Shown here: piece after piece, positions 12,861 to 22,989 of the stretch
How the letters are laid out: every line of letters begins with the position of its first letter
Position numbering within the stretch: position 1 is the stretch's first letter
Assembly (NCBI GenBank): GCA_022578965.1
Contig: MU400808.1
Span: forward strand, 1 to 37,899
Length of the DNA stretch: 37,899 bases
Direction of reading: 5' to 3'
DNA from: Xylaria sp. FL1777
Lineage: Eukaryota > Ascomycota > Sordariomycetes > Xylariales > Xylariaceae
The notes under the pieces: generated by a model
What the model was told of the DNA's origin: nothing
Databases searched by the model: none
The model's input: the letters and a program-made list of their open reading frames with translations, nothing else
Program-made: the position numbers and the translations under genes

Positions 12861-14265
12861 TAAAAACTATGCTTGTGGGTTAAAAGCAAGCCGTAAACAG
12901 CTTACTTTTTTTTTAGTAGCTAAGTAAAAACATTTTATATTTATTTTTAAGTTGCACTAGTTTTGCTATAATTTTATTAAGTGCTTTATTTTTTATTTTT
13001 TTGCTTTTAAGTTGTTTGCTTACTTATATTATACTATTAACTAAGTATATATACTTTTATATAGTTACTTTATAGTTTTTTTTCCTTTATATTTTTTTTA
13101 TTTTATAGTTTGCTTGCTTTAGTATTACTGCTTGCTTTGTGCTGCTTATAGCAGTTTTTTTAGTTTTAGCACTTATTTAGCTAAATATATTGCTTTTTTT
13201 TTTAGTCTTTTTTTAAACTTTTTTTTATTATATTGCTAATATATTATAGTTTGCTTGCTTTAATATTACTACTAACTTTTTACTATATTAGTTTTTTTAT
13301 AACTAAGTTATAATTAAGTTATAAGCAAAGTTAATTATTTGTTATTTTTTAGTTTGCTTTTTGCATATTTATTTTTTAAGCTACTTTTATGCTTTTTATA
13401 GTAAGCTTATTAAATAAGCATAGCTTATAAATAGCTTATGCACTAAATAATATAAAATAGCAATAAGTAATAAGTTATTTTACTTAGCTATTTATATTAA
13501 TTTTTTCTTTTTTTAACTATTAATTTTATTATTTTTACTACTATTATTATTATATGCTTAGCTTATGTTTGCTTTAATATATTAAAGTACTTAGTTCGTA
13601 ATATAATTAGTTATTAATGCATTATAGTTATATAAAAATTTACTTTATTATAGCTGTTATACTTTTTATAGTATATATTTATAACTAGCTTAGCTTAAAT
13701 ATATATACTAACTAATATTAAGCTTATATATTTAAAGTTATAAATTATTTTGCTATAGTTTTTATTAGTTATTTAATTTATAGTATTAAATAAAGTAGCT
13801 AATAGTTTGCTACTATATAATTTAAGCTTTTATAATTGCTTATTATTATGCTTTTTTATTATAACGCTAATTCTTAAAATAAAAGTAAATACTTTAGTAC
13901 TTTATGCTAAAGTATTGCTAATAGCTTTAAAATTTATATTTATTAAGTATGCTAAAATGCTTAAGCTATATTGCTACTATATTGCTTATATTATAATAAT
14001 ATATTATATATTTTTTATTGCTGTTTTTTTTATACTAACTATATAAAAACATTAATAACTTTTGCGCTTATAATATTACTAGTAAATCTATTAAGTGCTT
14101 ATAATATAAAAAAAGCAAAGTAAGCACTAAAAATAATAGTTATAGTTTTATAAATACTTTTAATTATATTAATATTTATACGTTTTTAAGCTTTACTTTA
14201 TGTTTATTTTAATTATTAAAGTTCTTTTAATTTTAAGTGCTGCTAATAATTTTTTAGCTTAAAAA
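12861..14265. other. AT-rich stretch, possibly the upstream part of a pogo-type transposase
   Basis: It starts with a small less-mutated island at 12870-12912 (TGTGGGTTAAAAGCAAGCC and following). The rest is heavily decayed. If the C-terminal transposase tail at 14270-14445 is correct, its HTH and DDE domains should lie here on the plus strand, but I could not recognise their motifs. The stop-free run at 13807-14046 is a low-complexity Leu/Ile/Tyr/Phe frame that I do not take for a gene. Confidence 0.4.
13103..13270 (+). repeat. Two-copy repeat with a spacing of 141 bp
   Basis: The 27-bp stretch TTATAGTTTGCTTGCTTTARTATTACT (split here: TTATAGTTTGCTTGC then TTTARTATTACT) occurs at 13103-13129 and 13244-13270. 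Weaker similarity continues downstream of each (a GTTTTTTTA-containing segment). It is probably one old tandem duplication. Confidence 0.5.
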
Positions 14266-14269
14266 AGTT

Positions 14270-14445
14270 AATAAAGAACTTTAATTGTTTATTAAAGCTT
14301 GCATAACTGCGCGCTGTTTTTATACTAATAGAAATATTTAAGCTGCGTTTATAGCTAGTATACAACTTTAAGTTGCAATTAAAAAAGCAAAAAAAGCTGC
14401 AGCAAATAAAAAAGCTAAAAGTTCTATATAAATAAGCTAATTAAA
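14270..14445 (+). pseudogene. C-terminal tail of a pogo/Fot1-type transposase (relic)
   Basis: One plus-strand frame reads ACITARCFYTNRNI*AAF, then IASIQL*VAIKKAKKAAAN and KKAKSSI*IS. The layout (a short helical segment, an E/N-R-x-L-R-A-A-like stretch, then a long Lys/Ala-rich basic segment followed by an Ile-Ser-containing turn) resembles the tail that follows the DDE domain in fungal Fot1/pogo transposases, which cut and rejoin transposon ends at TA sites. The two stops shown stand where CAA or CGA could have been. Codons here are less decayed than in neighbours (GCGCGC, GCTGCAGCA survive). I cannot see the catalytic Asp residues upstream, so the family assignment is tentative. Confidence 0.4.
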
Positions 14446-16290
14446 GAATATTTACATAACTTTTAAAAGTTAACATTATTATATATTTAATAGCTAAAAG
14501 TTTTAATAAAATTTTAGTATTTAATGCTTAATAAAGTTGCTTAATTGCTTTGTTTTTTTATAATATATACTTTTTAATTTTTATAGTTTTATATTTATAA
14601 TTTTATATTGCTATTTTTAGTACTTTATTATATTATGCTTTACTTTAGAATTTATAAACGTAAACTTATAATAAGTAGCTTTTTTAAAACTATAAGTAGT
14701 AAATAGCTTTATAATAAATGTTTTAGCCTTTATTTTGTAATTATAGTAAACCTTTTTTAGCTTAAAAAAAAGCTAGTATTAATGCTTAGCTGCTTTTGCT
14801 TTATGTTTAAAAGCTTTTATTTTTATGTTTTTATAGCTACTTACGACTTAATTAGTTTTTTAGCTACGTTATAATAACTAAGCCTTTCCGTATTTAAAAC
14901 TTATTTAGCTATTTTATGTGCTTTTTTTAAGTTGCGCAATAACTAATAGCCTAGTTAAAAATTTGTTTGCTTTTTTAGTGTGCCGCAAGTAAAAATAAAT
15001 ATTTATTATATAATATATTTTATTTTATGTTTTGTTTAAACTAATATAGTTAATAAAAAAGTTTTTTGTATAACTTTTTAAAATATATAAAAATATAGCA
15101 TAATATTAGTTTTTTATAATTTTAATTTATTAATAAGCAGCAATAAATAAATAAGCCTTATTATATAATAAGTTATATAGCTTGCTTATATAGTTTTAGC
15201 TTAAGTTCTAGCTTTTTTAAAAAGCAATATATTTATTAAAAGGTATAAATTTGTTTTATATAAACTTCGTTAAAAATAAGTTCAAAAACGTGCTTTTAAT
15301 AGCTAGATTTAGTATTATACAAATATATGTTTTTTACTTTAATGTTTACAGTAAATAATATTAAACAAAGTATTTATATATTAGTTAAAAAATTAGTTTA
15401 TAGTTTGTTTTTATTATATAAAAATTAAATAGCTTAAAAAAATTCTAATGTTTAATATTTAGCTAAATTAATTGTAGTTAATATTTATGTTATTATGTTT
15501 AAAATTATATATTAAAACTTAAGTTTCTAAAAAATAGTTTAATATATAAATAGTTTAAAAAGTTTTAATTATTATATAAAAAAATGTTTAATTATTAGCT
15601 TAATATTAAAAATATTACTAATAGTTAAATAGTTATTATATAATAAATATTTAGTAGTTTTTTTAATTTTTTAATTATAAAGTTTTTATAAGCTATTTTT
15701 ATAAGCTTTTAAATTATAGTTATTTTTAACGTAAAATAGATTTTTTTTGACTTAAGGTTTTTAAGCAAAGCGCTTTATACGCTTTAATAAATCTTTTAGA
15801 AATAATTTTCTGTTTATTTTTTAAAAGTTTTAGCAAATTTTTTTTAAAAATAATTCAATAGTTCATAAAAATATAAATAGTTAGCATAATAAAATGCTAG
15901 CTTAATATTTAGCTTAATTTTAGTTATATAGCTAAAATTAATTTTTTAGCTTTATATTTTAAAATTAATTTAAGCATTTATTTATTATACGTTTATTAAA
16001 ACATTTTTAGCTAAGTTTTTATATATAAAAATAACTAGCTTTAACTTTAAAAGCGTTATAAGCAGTTATTTGTTTTTTTAAAACATAATAAATTTAGCTA
16101 AATTATATAATATATTTAATTTTATATTTAAGTTATATAAATTGCTGTTTTGCTTTTATATAGCAGTATAATTAATATATTACTTAATATTTATATAGTA
16201 ATATAATTAAAAAAATAGCAAAATTACTTATTATTTTTTTATTTTGTTTTTAGTACTAATAAACAAGTTAAAAGTTTAGTTTTTATTCAT
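14446..16290. other. Unassigned AT-rich stretch with partly preserved patches
   Basis: No frame that I recognise on either strand. Patches with GA, TC, GG or CC survive at about 14880-15000 (GCCTTTCCGTA, GTGTGCCGCAAG), 15240-15310 and 15720-15870. A minus-strand frame across 15300-14900 is fairly long between stops but matches nothing I know. It is probably another decayed element. Confidence 0.45.
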
Positions 16291-16295
16291 TTTAG

Positions 16296-16412
16296 GTGCT
16301 TTAAACTAGAATGGTCCTTGCGTTTATACCTCTTTAGTTATATTACCCTTTTACTAATTACAACTTTTCCCACCTTTTTTAACACAAACTTGGAATTTTG
16401 GTTTAAAGTAAC
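16296..16412 (+). mobile_element. Third, diverged copy of the structured terminal element
   Basis: It is bounded by GTGCTTTAAACTA (16296) and, inverted, GTTTAAAGTAAC (ending 16412), giving imperfect terminal inverted repeats. The upstream flank ATTTTAG and the downstream TGTTGATTTT match the flanks of the 130-bp element at 22146-22275 and 25973-26102, but the interior is different. The interior is well preserved, with CCC and GGTCC runs. It may be a related small element at the same kind of site, or a separate allele of the same terminal module. Confidence 0.45.
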
Positions 16413-16435
16413 TATGTTGATTTTCTTGCTTACGT

Positions 16436-17199
16436 TTTTATTTAAAAAACAACAAACTATAATTTATTTATGTAGCAACTTTAAATTTGTTTAAAGTTAT
16501 ATTTAATTAATTAATTATTGTATTTTATATATAGTTATATTTTTTTTGTATTTTTTTAACGCTTAGTTTTTGTTATATTGTATATTATAGATTTTTTAAC
16601 TAAAATATTGTTTTTTTTATTATTATCTTTTTTGCGATTACTTTGCTTGCTTATATAGTTTACTATATTAGCGTTTATGCTACTTTTTATATTTAAATTA
16701 ACTGATTTTTTTAATACTACTTTTATTGCTTTTAACTTTAAAAATAATTTTAATTATAAAAGCAATAATTTAAACAAAAAATCTAATTTTATATGCTAAC
16801 AATAGGTTATAATAAACATACAAAAATATTAATATTATAATTATAATTAAGGCTATAATTTTCGTTAGTTTTTAAAAAAATAGCTTTTATTACGAACTGC
16901 AACTAATAATTAGTTAAAGCTATAAATATGCAAAATAGTTAACATATTAAAAAACTCCAAAGTTTAACAGCGTTTTTAAAAAGCTAATATTTAAATAAAA
17001 TTTAAAAAAAACAATACAAGTTATAATATTGCTAACATTTCTATATTTTAAAACAAGCTTTTTACTTTATTTAAATAACTAGCTTTTACTAAATTTAATT
17101 TTAAAGCATTTAAAGCTTTTAATAAAAAGCTTTGCTAAGTTAAAAATGTTTATAATACATAATAAATTAAAAAGTTACTTTATTTCTTTTAGTTTTAAA
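16436..17199. other. Unassigned AT-rich stretch
   Basis: No recognised coding or RNA feature. Isolated GA and TC dinucleotides remain (TTATCTTTTTTGCGATTA near 16622, AACTCCAAAG near 16955), so decay is slightly less complete than in the IR arms. It may be the 5' region of the frame that follows. Confidence 0.4.
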
Positions 17200-19085
17200 T
17201 TTAAAACGCATTTTTATATTTTGCTGCTTTTTTCTTAAGTATTTTTACAAATTAATAAACCAGGCATAAATCCTATAATATAACTAAAGCTAATATGCTG
17301 TTTTTTTATATTACTAAAACATATATAATTATAGCTTTATTATTAAATATATATATACTTTTAATAAGCAATTTTTTATAGCAATTTATTAGCATTTATT
17401 TTTATAGTAATAAAACATAAACTTAAGTAATTAATACTTTTGCTTAATTTAAGGTATATATTAGCTATAAGTTTATTTTAAAACAGCTAAATAAAATAGC
17501 TAAACAAAATTATATATATAATAGCTAGTTAGCTAATATTTTAATACTTAAATTAATAAATATATAGCTTAACTTAAAGCATATTATTTATAATTTAAGT
17601 ATTATGTTTATATATAATAATTTTAACTTTAAAAACAGTATTTAAAATCTTAGCATAAGTTATAAAAATATTATGCAAAATTTAACTAACTGTTTTATAG
17701 TTGCTAATTTAAACATGCTTAGCTTATTTATGCAGTTATAATAACATGCTACTATTTTTTTTAAAAAAAAATAGCTTTTTTTTTACTTAATATTAACTTT
17801 AGCTTATATAAGTAAAACAACTAATTACTTATTAGTTTATGCTGTTTATTTTTTATTTAAATTATTACATTTAAAAAGGTTTGCTTTATTTTTAAATATT
17901 ATATAACCGCAAAATAACGTTAGTTATATTTTGCAAACTTTTGCTATTTATAAAAACAAAAAAAAAATATCCGAAGTATATTAAGTTTATAATACTTTAT
18001 TTTATACTATTTTAAATTATTAAAACTATAATAAACAACTTATAATAATACATAAAAATTAAAAAACTACATTTTTTATTTAAGCTATAGTAGCTACTTA
18101 AATAAAAGCAAGCAATATATATAACTGTAAACAATAAATGCTTTTTATATTAGCTTTTTTTTATATTGCGCTAAATTTTATTTAATTAATTTTTTAGATT
18201 TTCTAAGATTTTTTTATAAAATATAACATGCAATTTTTTAGCTATAAGCAGCATATTAAAAAAAATAAAATTTAGTACTATTAAGCCTTACTATTACTAC
18301 GTAATAAGTTTTATGCTTATATTTTAGCGTTTTTAATTTATAACTTAGTTAAATTTAATATATTATTTTTTAATAAAGTTTAACTAAACTATATTTAAAT
18401 AGCATTAAAAAGCATAAATCTTATATTACTTAAATAAAAAATTGCAGCTTTATAGTTTTAATAGTTAAAATATGCAAGTTAAACAAAAAAATATATTTAA
18501 AACAAAAACAAATTAATTAACATTAAGTTTTAAAGCTATTGCTAATATATAAATATTATAAAATATTTACTTATAATAATTATAGCAGTTTAGCTTAGCA
18601 ACTATAAAATACTACGTTAAATTATTTTTTACTTTTTTATTTTTTTTTATAGAAAAAAATTTAATAATTATAAACTAAAAATATTATATTTTGCTTAATT
18701 ACTTTATTTTAATATTATAGAACTAAAACTTATAACAAAAATACTATAGTTAAGCTTTATTTAATATATTATAGCTAAAAGCAAATAAAAAGCTATTAAC
18801 TTAGCTTTAAAGCATATTAATAGTACTTTTGCAATTAATATAAAAAATAACAAAAACTTTACGTAGAATGTTTTTATTATATTTAATTAATTAGCTATTA
18901 TAAGCTTTTATAGTGCTTTAATTTATAGTAGTATAAAATAGTTCTTTTAAATATATTAAAATAAGCAACATATTTTTTTTTTTATTAACTAAAATATTAT
19001 TAAATATGCTTGCAAAATATATATTAATAGCAATACTAAAAAACATACTAATAATTATACTACGTTATATAATCTTTTTAATATG
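17200..19085 (+). pseudogene. Long unrecognised protein frame, about 625 codons
   Basis: One plus-strand frame (codon starts divisible by three, for example 17580) can be followed without a frame change from about 17220 to 19085, where TAA TAA ends it. Stops occur, but nearly all sit where CAA, CAG, CGA or TGG would be restored by one or two transitions. Readable blocks include ISYKFILKQLNKIAKQNYIY, TNYLLVYAVYFLFKLLHLKR near 17820, QNNVSYILQTFAIYKN near 17922 and LLLRNKFYAYILAFLIYNLV near 18294. Isolated C and G bases survive (ATATCCGAAG at 17967). I do not recognise the family: it does not show RT, integrase, DDE or helicase motifs I know. It lies just outside the left arm of IR3 and has no second copy in the window. 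A transposon-borne accessory protein is possible. Confidence 0.55.
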
Positions 19086-19319
19086 CTAAATTTATTAACA
19101 AAAAAAAAGTAATAACTTATTAATACTAAAATTAATAAGTTTAATACTAAAGTTATTTAATTAACTAAAGTTTTAATATAATAAAACATATTAAGTTTAG
19201 CTAATAAAAATAAGCTATTTATTAAAAGTAATAAAAAACAATAGGTATATATTTTTAATTATAAAAAAGCAAAAAAAAAAAAAAAAGAAACTAAAGAACT
19301 ATAACTAAATATAAATTAG

Positions 19320-19550
19320 CGTAAAGTATTATATACGTTTTACTTTTTTTGCTTTTTTTTTAGCTTTTTAGAACTATTATTTGCTAGCAATTCTTTATTA
19401 TACTTTAGTAGTTTAAATTATACTAATAAATTTATAGCTAGCAATATATTTATATATATAAAAAAAGCACTTAAAAGTAATATAACTATAATTAGTTTTA
19501 CTAAAAACAATAAAACAAAAGTTATAATTGCTATTAAGCGTAAAGCTAAT
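19320..19550 (+). pseudogene. Stop-free 77-codon remnant in IR3 (unknown)
   Basis: This is an unusually long stop-free run for such A+T-rich DNA, with no ATG start and a TAA at 19551. It includes SFLELLFASNSLLYFSSLNY followed by a Lys/Asn/Thr-rich stretch ending IKRKAN. If Asn and Lys are partly decayed Asp and Glu, the ancestor would be an acidic, Ser/Thr-rich disordered region. The mirrored place in the right arm is about 28697-28927 on the minus strand. Family unknown. Confidence 0.35.
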
Positions 19551-21730
19551 TAATTTAACTATATATTAAGCGTTTAATAAGTATTTAACTGCTGCTTTAT
19601 TTGCATTTTTAGTATTAATTTTAAGGTTAAACAAGGTATATTTTTAGTAATATTTTTAATTTATGCTTTATTTATAAAATGCTTAGCATACTTATTAAAA
19701 GCATGCTAATATATTATAAAAAGCTTAGCATATAAAATATAGTTATATTTTTTTTATTTATTTTATTTAAATATTTTTATAGTATTATAAACTAAAAAAA
19801 ACATAATATTTATATTAATTACTTTGTTAAATATAGCAGTAATATATTATTAAACCTTTTTTAGCATAAAATATTTTGCTATGCTATTAATAATAAAGTT
19901 TAAGTATTAATATAAGTTTATAAAATGTTTTATATAGAATTTTTAAAGCTTTTGTTATAAAAACTAAAAAATAGTTCTTTTTTAAAACATAAACTATTAG
20001 TATATTTTTAGTAATAACTTTAGTAATTAGCTAAAGTTATAATAATATAAATTATAGCATATTTTCTATTATATATTTTTTTGCTTTTTAATATTTTTAT
20101 TATTTAGCTGCTATAAAAACTATAAAGCATACTTTTTAAAGCATTTTACATTTATAAACTTATATATGCTTAGCTAAATAGCTTATAGCTTATTTTTAAA
20201 CTTTAGTTTAGCTTTAGTTTATTTAACAAGCTTAACTAGCTTAAACTATTTTAGTTTAAAATTAACTATTAAATTATTTTTATTTTTAAGCTTATTAATT
20301 ATAATTAATTAGTAATTTAATAATATAAACTATATATAGCTAAACATTAAGCTTTTTAATGTATTATTACTTATGTTTATTATAAAGCGTAAATTATTTT
20401 AATTGTTTTTTAATAGCTTTTTTTTACGCTTTAGTTTAAAAAGCTTAACTTTTTGCGCTTTTAATAAATTAAAATACTAATAAAAAGCAAAAAAAAAATG
20501 CTATTTTTTATGTTATACTATTTTAAATAGCTTAGCTAAACTTTTATAACAAGTTTAAAAAGTTTTTAAAAACAATAAAGCTAAACTAAATAATATATGT
20601 TATATTATAAATATTTATTTTTATTTTAAAAGCTATAATAGCAAATATAATTTAATAAAAAAAGTTTAGCTTTATAAACTTGTTATATAACTGCTATTAA
20701 TTATTAAAACGTATATTTACATTATATTTTTAAATAAAGCGCTTTACTTTAATTAAAGTAAATTTTAACTTTTAAAGCTATATTATTAAAAAATAACGCA
20801 TAATAATAAGCTTTTTTTTACTATTTATAAAAATAATAGTTTTAAAAATTAAATGTGCTATATTGTGCTATGTTTTGCTAATTAAAAAACTTAATTGCTA
20901 GTAATTTTTTATAATAGTACTTTTTTTTATAAAATAAATAACAAAAAATATATTAAGCTAATTAACTAAAATATAAACAAATTATAGTTCTTTTAAATAA
21001 GTACTTTATTATTAAAATCTAGCTTTAAGTAATATAAACTTTTAAGTATTTAAGCTTAATATAGCAGTATAACTAAATTATAATATATTTTATAAAACTA
21101 ATGCTTTTATATAATATATATTAAAATATATAATTTAAAAATTTTTTTATTAATAAACTATATAAAGCTTATTAATAGCTATAAACATAATTTTTTAATT
21201 AAACAAAAAGTTATAAAGCAAATTAATAAAGTATTTTTAAGTAGCTTATTTAAGCTTAAAAATAATATATATAAAGCGTTTTAAAGCTAATTTAGCTTAT
21301 ATAGCATTATTTTATTAAATAATAAAAACATACTTTTATAATTATTTATGTAATACTAATTAACTTTTATTATATTATTTATTATTAATAATAAATAAAT
21401 ATTAAAAATTTAAGCAATTAAATTAAACTAATTATATTTTAATTGTTTTAATAAGCATAACTATAAAGTTATTATACTTTATATAATAACTAAAATAGTT
21501 TATAATATAATGCTTTTTTTATAACTAGTTTAAATTATTAATATAGTATTATTATAACAAAATACTATACGTTAAATTAACTTAATTTGTTTAGCTTTAA
21601 GCTTAAGCTTATATAATTTATTAAATTAATAATAATTTAAAATAGTACTAGTAATAGCTTATATAAAGTTATATTTTAATATACATTATTAGTTATGTTT
21701 TAATTGCAATAAAATATATTATATAAAATA

Positions 21731-21916
21731 CTAAATATAGTTATTAAATAAATGCTTTAATACTGCATTATTAGCTAGTTTATTTAGTTTGCTAAGTTTT
21801 TTAATAAATTTTAAAAGTTTTAAAGCTATTAGTTTTTTTAAAAAGCAACTATTAATTAAGCTAAAGCTAGAATTATTAAAAGTTTGCAGTTTTATAATAA
21901 AATAAAAAAATAACAC
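21731..21916 (-). pseudogene. Stop-free 61-codon remnant in IR3 (unknown)
   Basis: The frame encodes a Leu/Lys-rich helical segment containing LSKLNKLANNAVLKHLFNNY. The mirrored right-arm segment (about 26332-26517, plus) keeps KEFSKLNKLASNAVLKHLF, so the amino acids are conserved in a way that suggests real ancestral coding rather than chance. Compare the opposite strand frame at 19320-19550: both cannot be one gene, so the unit may have had two genes, or one frame is a shadow. Family not recognised. Confidence 0.35.
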
Positions 21917-22145
21917 TAGTTAATAAATTAATAAATAAAGCTTAACTTTTAACTGTTTAAGCTTAAAATATTACAATATAATAAAGTATTTTAATTATAA
22001 AATTAGCGCTAAATATAAGCATTACTATAAAAAGCCTTAAGCAATGTTATAATTGTTTTTTTTAAGTTTTGTTAGCAAATAATCTATAGGTGTAAGTAGT
22101 ATATATATATATGCAAAGTAAACTTTAGCTCGAAAATCAACAAAA

Positions 22146-22275
22146 GTGCTTCAGACTAAAATACATAAAACGCAAGCCTTAAACCTACAGATATATTTGC
22201 ACAAGCCCCCGAAAGAAATAAGTCGTAGCTTACAGCAAGCGTAGCCTGCTGTTCTATGTTTTTAGTCTAAGGCAC
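22146..22275 (-). mobile_element. 130-bp structured element with terminal inverted repeats (best copy)
   Basis: The ends are GTGCTTCAGACTAAAATACA (from 22146) and, inverted, GTGCCTTAGACTAAAAACAT (from 22275), a 21-22 bp terminal inverted repeat with two mismatches and one indel. Inside is a second hairpin, CAGCAAGC-GTA-GCCTGCTG at 22233-22251, seven of eight pairs matched. GC content is far above the surroundings (runs such as CCCCCG survive). It lies at the inner end of the IR3 left arm and is mirrored exactly, 130 bp for 130 bp, in the right arm. It could be a MITE captured by the larger unit, or the unit's own structured terminus. Confidence 0.65.
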
Positions 22276-22285
22276 CTAAAATAAG

Positions 22286-22527
22286 TTTTTATACGTAAAT
22301 AAATTAAATCTTTTTTTTTTTTTTTATATATATGCTTACTTTAGCTAATTAGAAAAAGTAAACTAAACAATATATTTATATATTAAAAAAAAAACAAGCG
22401 TAATATAAAAAACAAATCTTTTTTTAATAAGTTAAAATAAAAGTATATTATATAACTTTATTATTACTTTAGCTAATTTATAATTTATTATAAGTAAGTT
22501 AAAAGTGTAAATATAACTACTAATTAG
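22286..22527. other. AT-rich spacer between IR3 left arm and LTR-like copy 3
   Basis: It contains a long T run (about 22310-22324) and no recognisable coding, LTR or RNA feature. Confidence 0.5.
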
Positions 22528-22814
22528 TATTAAATAAGCTTTATATAATTATACATTTAATATATATATATTAAAACAAAATATAATAATCTTTATATTA
22601 TAAGCTATTTATGTTTTATATGTTTAAAAAAAAAAAAAGTTTATACAAAGTAAAAGTTCTTCTTTATGTGTAAAAACTTTGCTAGCATATAAGCTAAACT
22701 AACACTAAGATTACCTTAATTTATATAATAGCTTTTGCATAAAGTGGTTTTTGTACAAAACCTATTATACGTACTATATATAAAAGTTGCAACTAATAAC
22801 TAGTTATTTTAATA
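22528..22814 (+). mobile_element. LTR-like repeat, copy 3, upstream of the Ty3/gypsy pol relic
   Basis: Full-length match to 2071-2357 in the same orientation, with the start degraded to TATTAAATAAGC and the end to ATTTTAATA. Internal landmarks are kept (AAAACTTTGCTAGCATA near 22671, CCTATTATACGTACTATATA near 22761). It lies about 180 bp before the first recognisable Ty3/gypsy reverse transcriptase codons and on the same strand, so it could be the 5' LTR of an element whose gag was deleted. The five bases on either side do not match, so there is no sign of an intact solo-LTR target duplication. Confidence 0.6.
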
Positions 22815-22989
22815 ATATGTATATATAAAATATTTTTTTTATATTTATTTTATAGGAGTTTTTTTTTTTCTTTAAGCTTTAGTTTTATTAAATATTTACT
22901 ATAAAACTAAAGATATATTAATTATTATATTTAACCTTTAAGACTTTATACCTTTTATAATAAAAACTAACATTATTATTAAAATAAAA

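Larger units (their letters stand above)
19140..22285. repeat. IR3 left arm: unidentified 3.15 kb unit
   Basis: It is the inverted copy of 25963-29107; paired coordinates sum to 48247-48248 over the whole length, so indels are very few. The outer end is near TTAATTAACTAAAG (19157-19170), and the inner end is the GGCACCTAAAATAAG landmark at 22271-22285. It holds a stop-free run on each strand (19320-19550 plus, 21731-21916 minus) but no motif I can name. The inner 200 bp, including the 130-bp element, are much less mutated than the rest of the arm and less mutated than the matching part of the right arm. A decayed DNA transposon or a non-autonomous element is most likely. Confidence 0.8.

Noticed and set aside
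13807..14046. 79-residue hydrophobic frame starting at a non-ATG-like context
   Set aside because: No recognisable motif, pure Leu/Ile/Tyr/Phe/Lys composition, and it is inside a probable transposase relic. Chance stop-free run.
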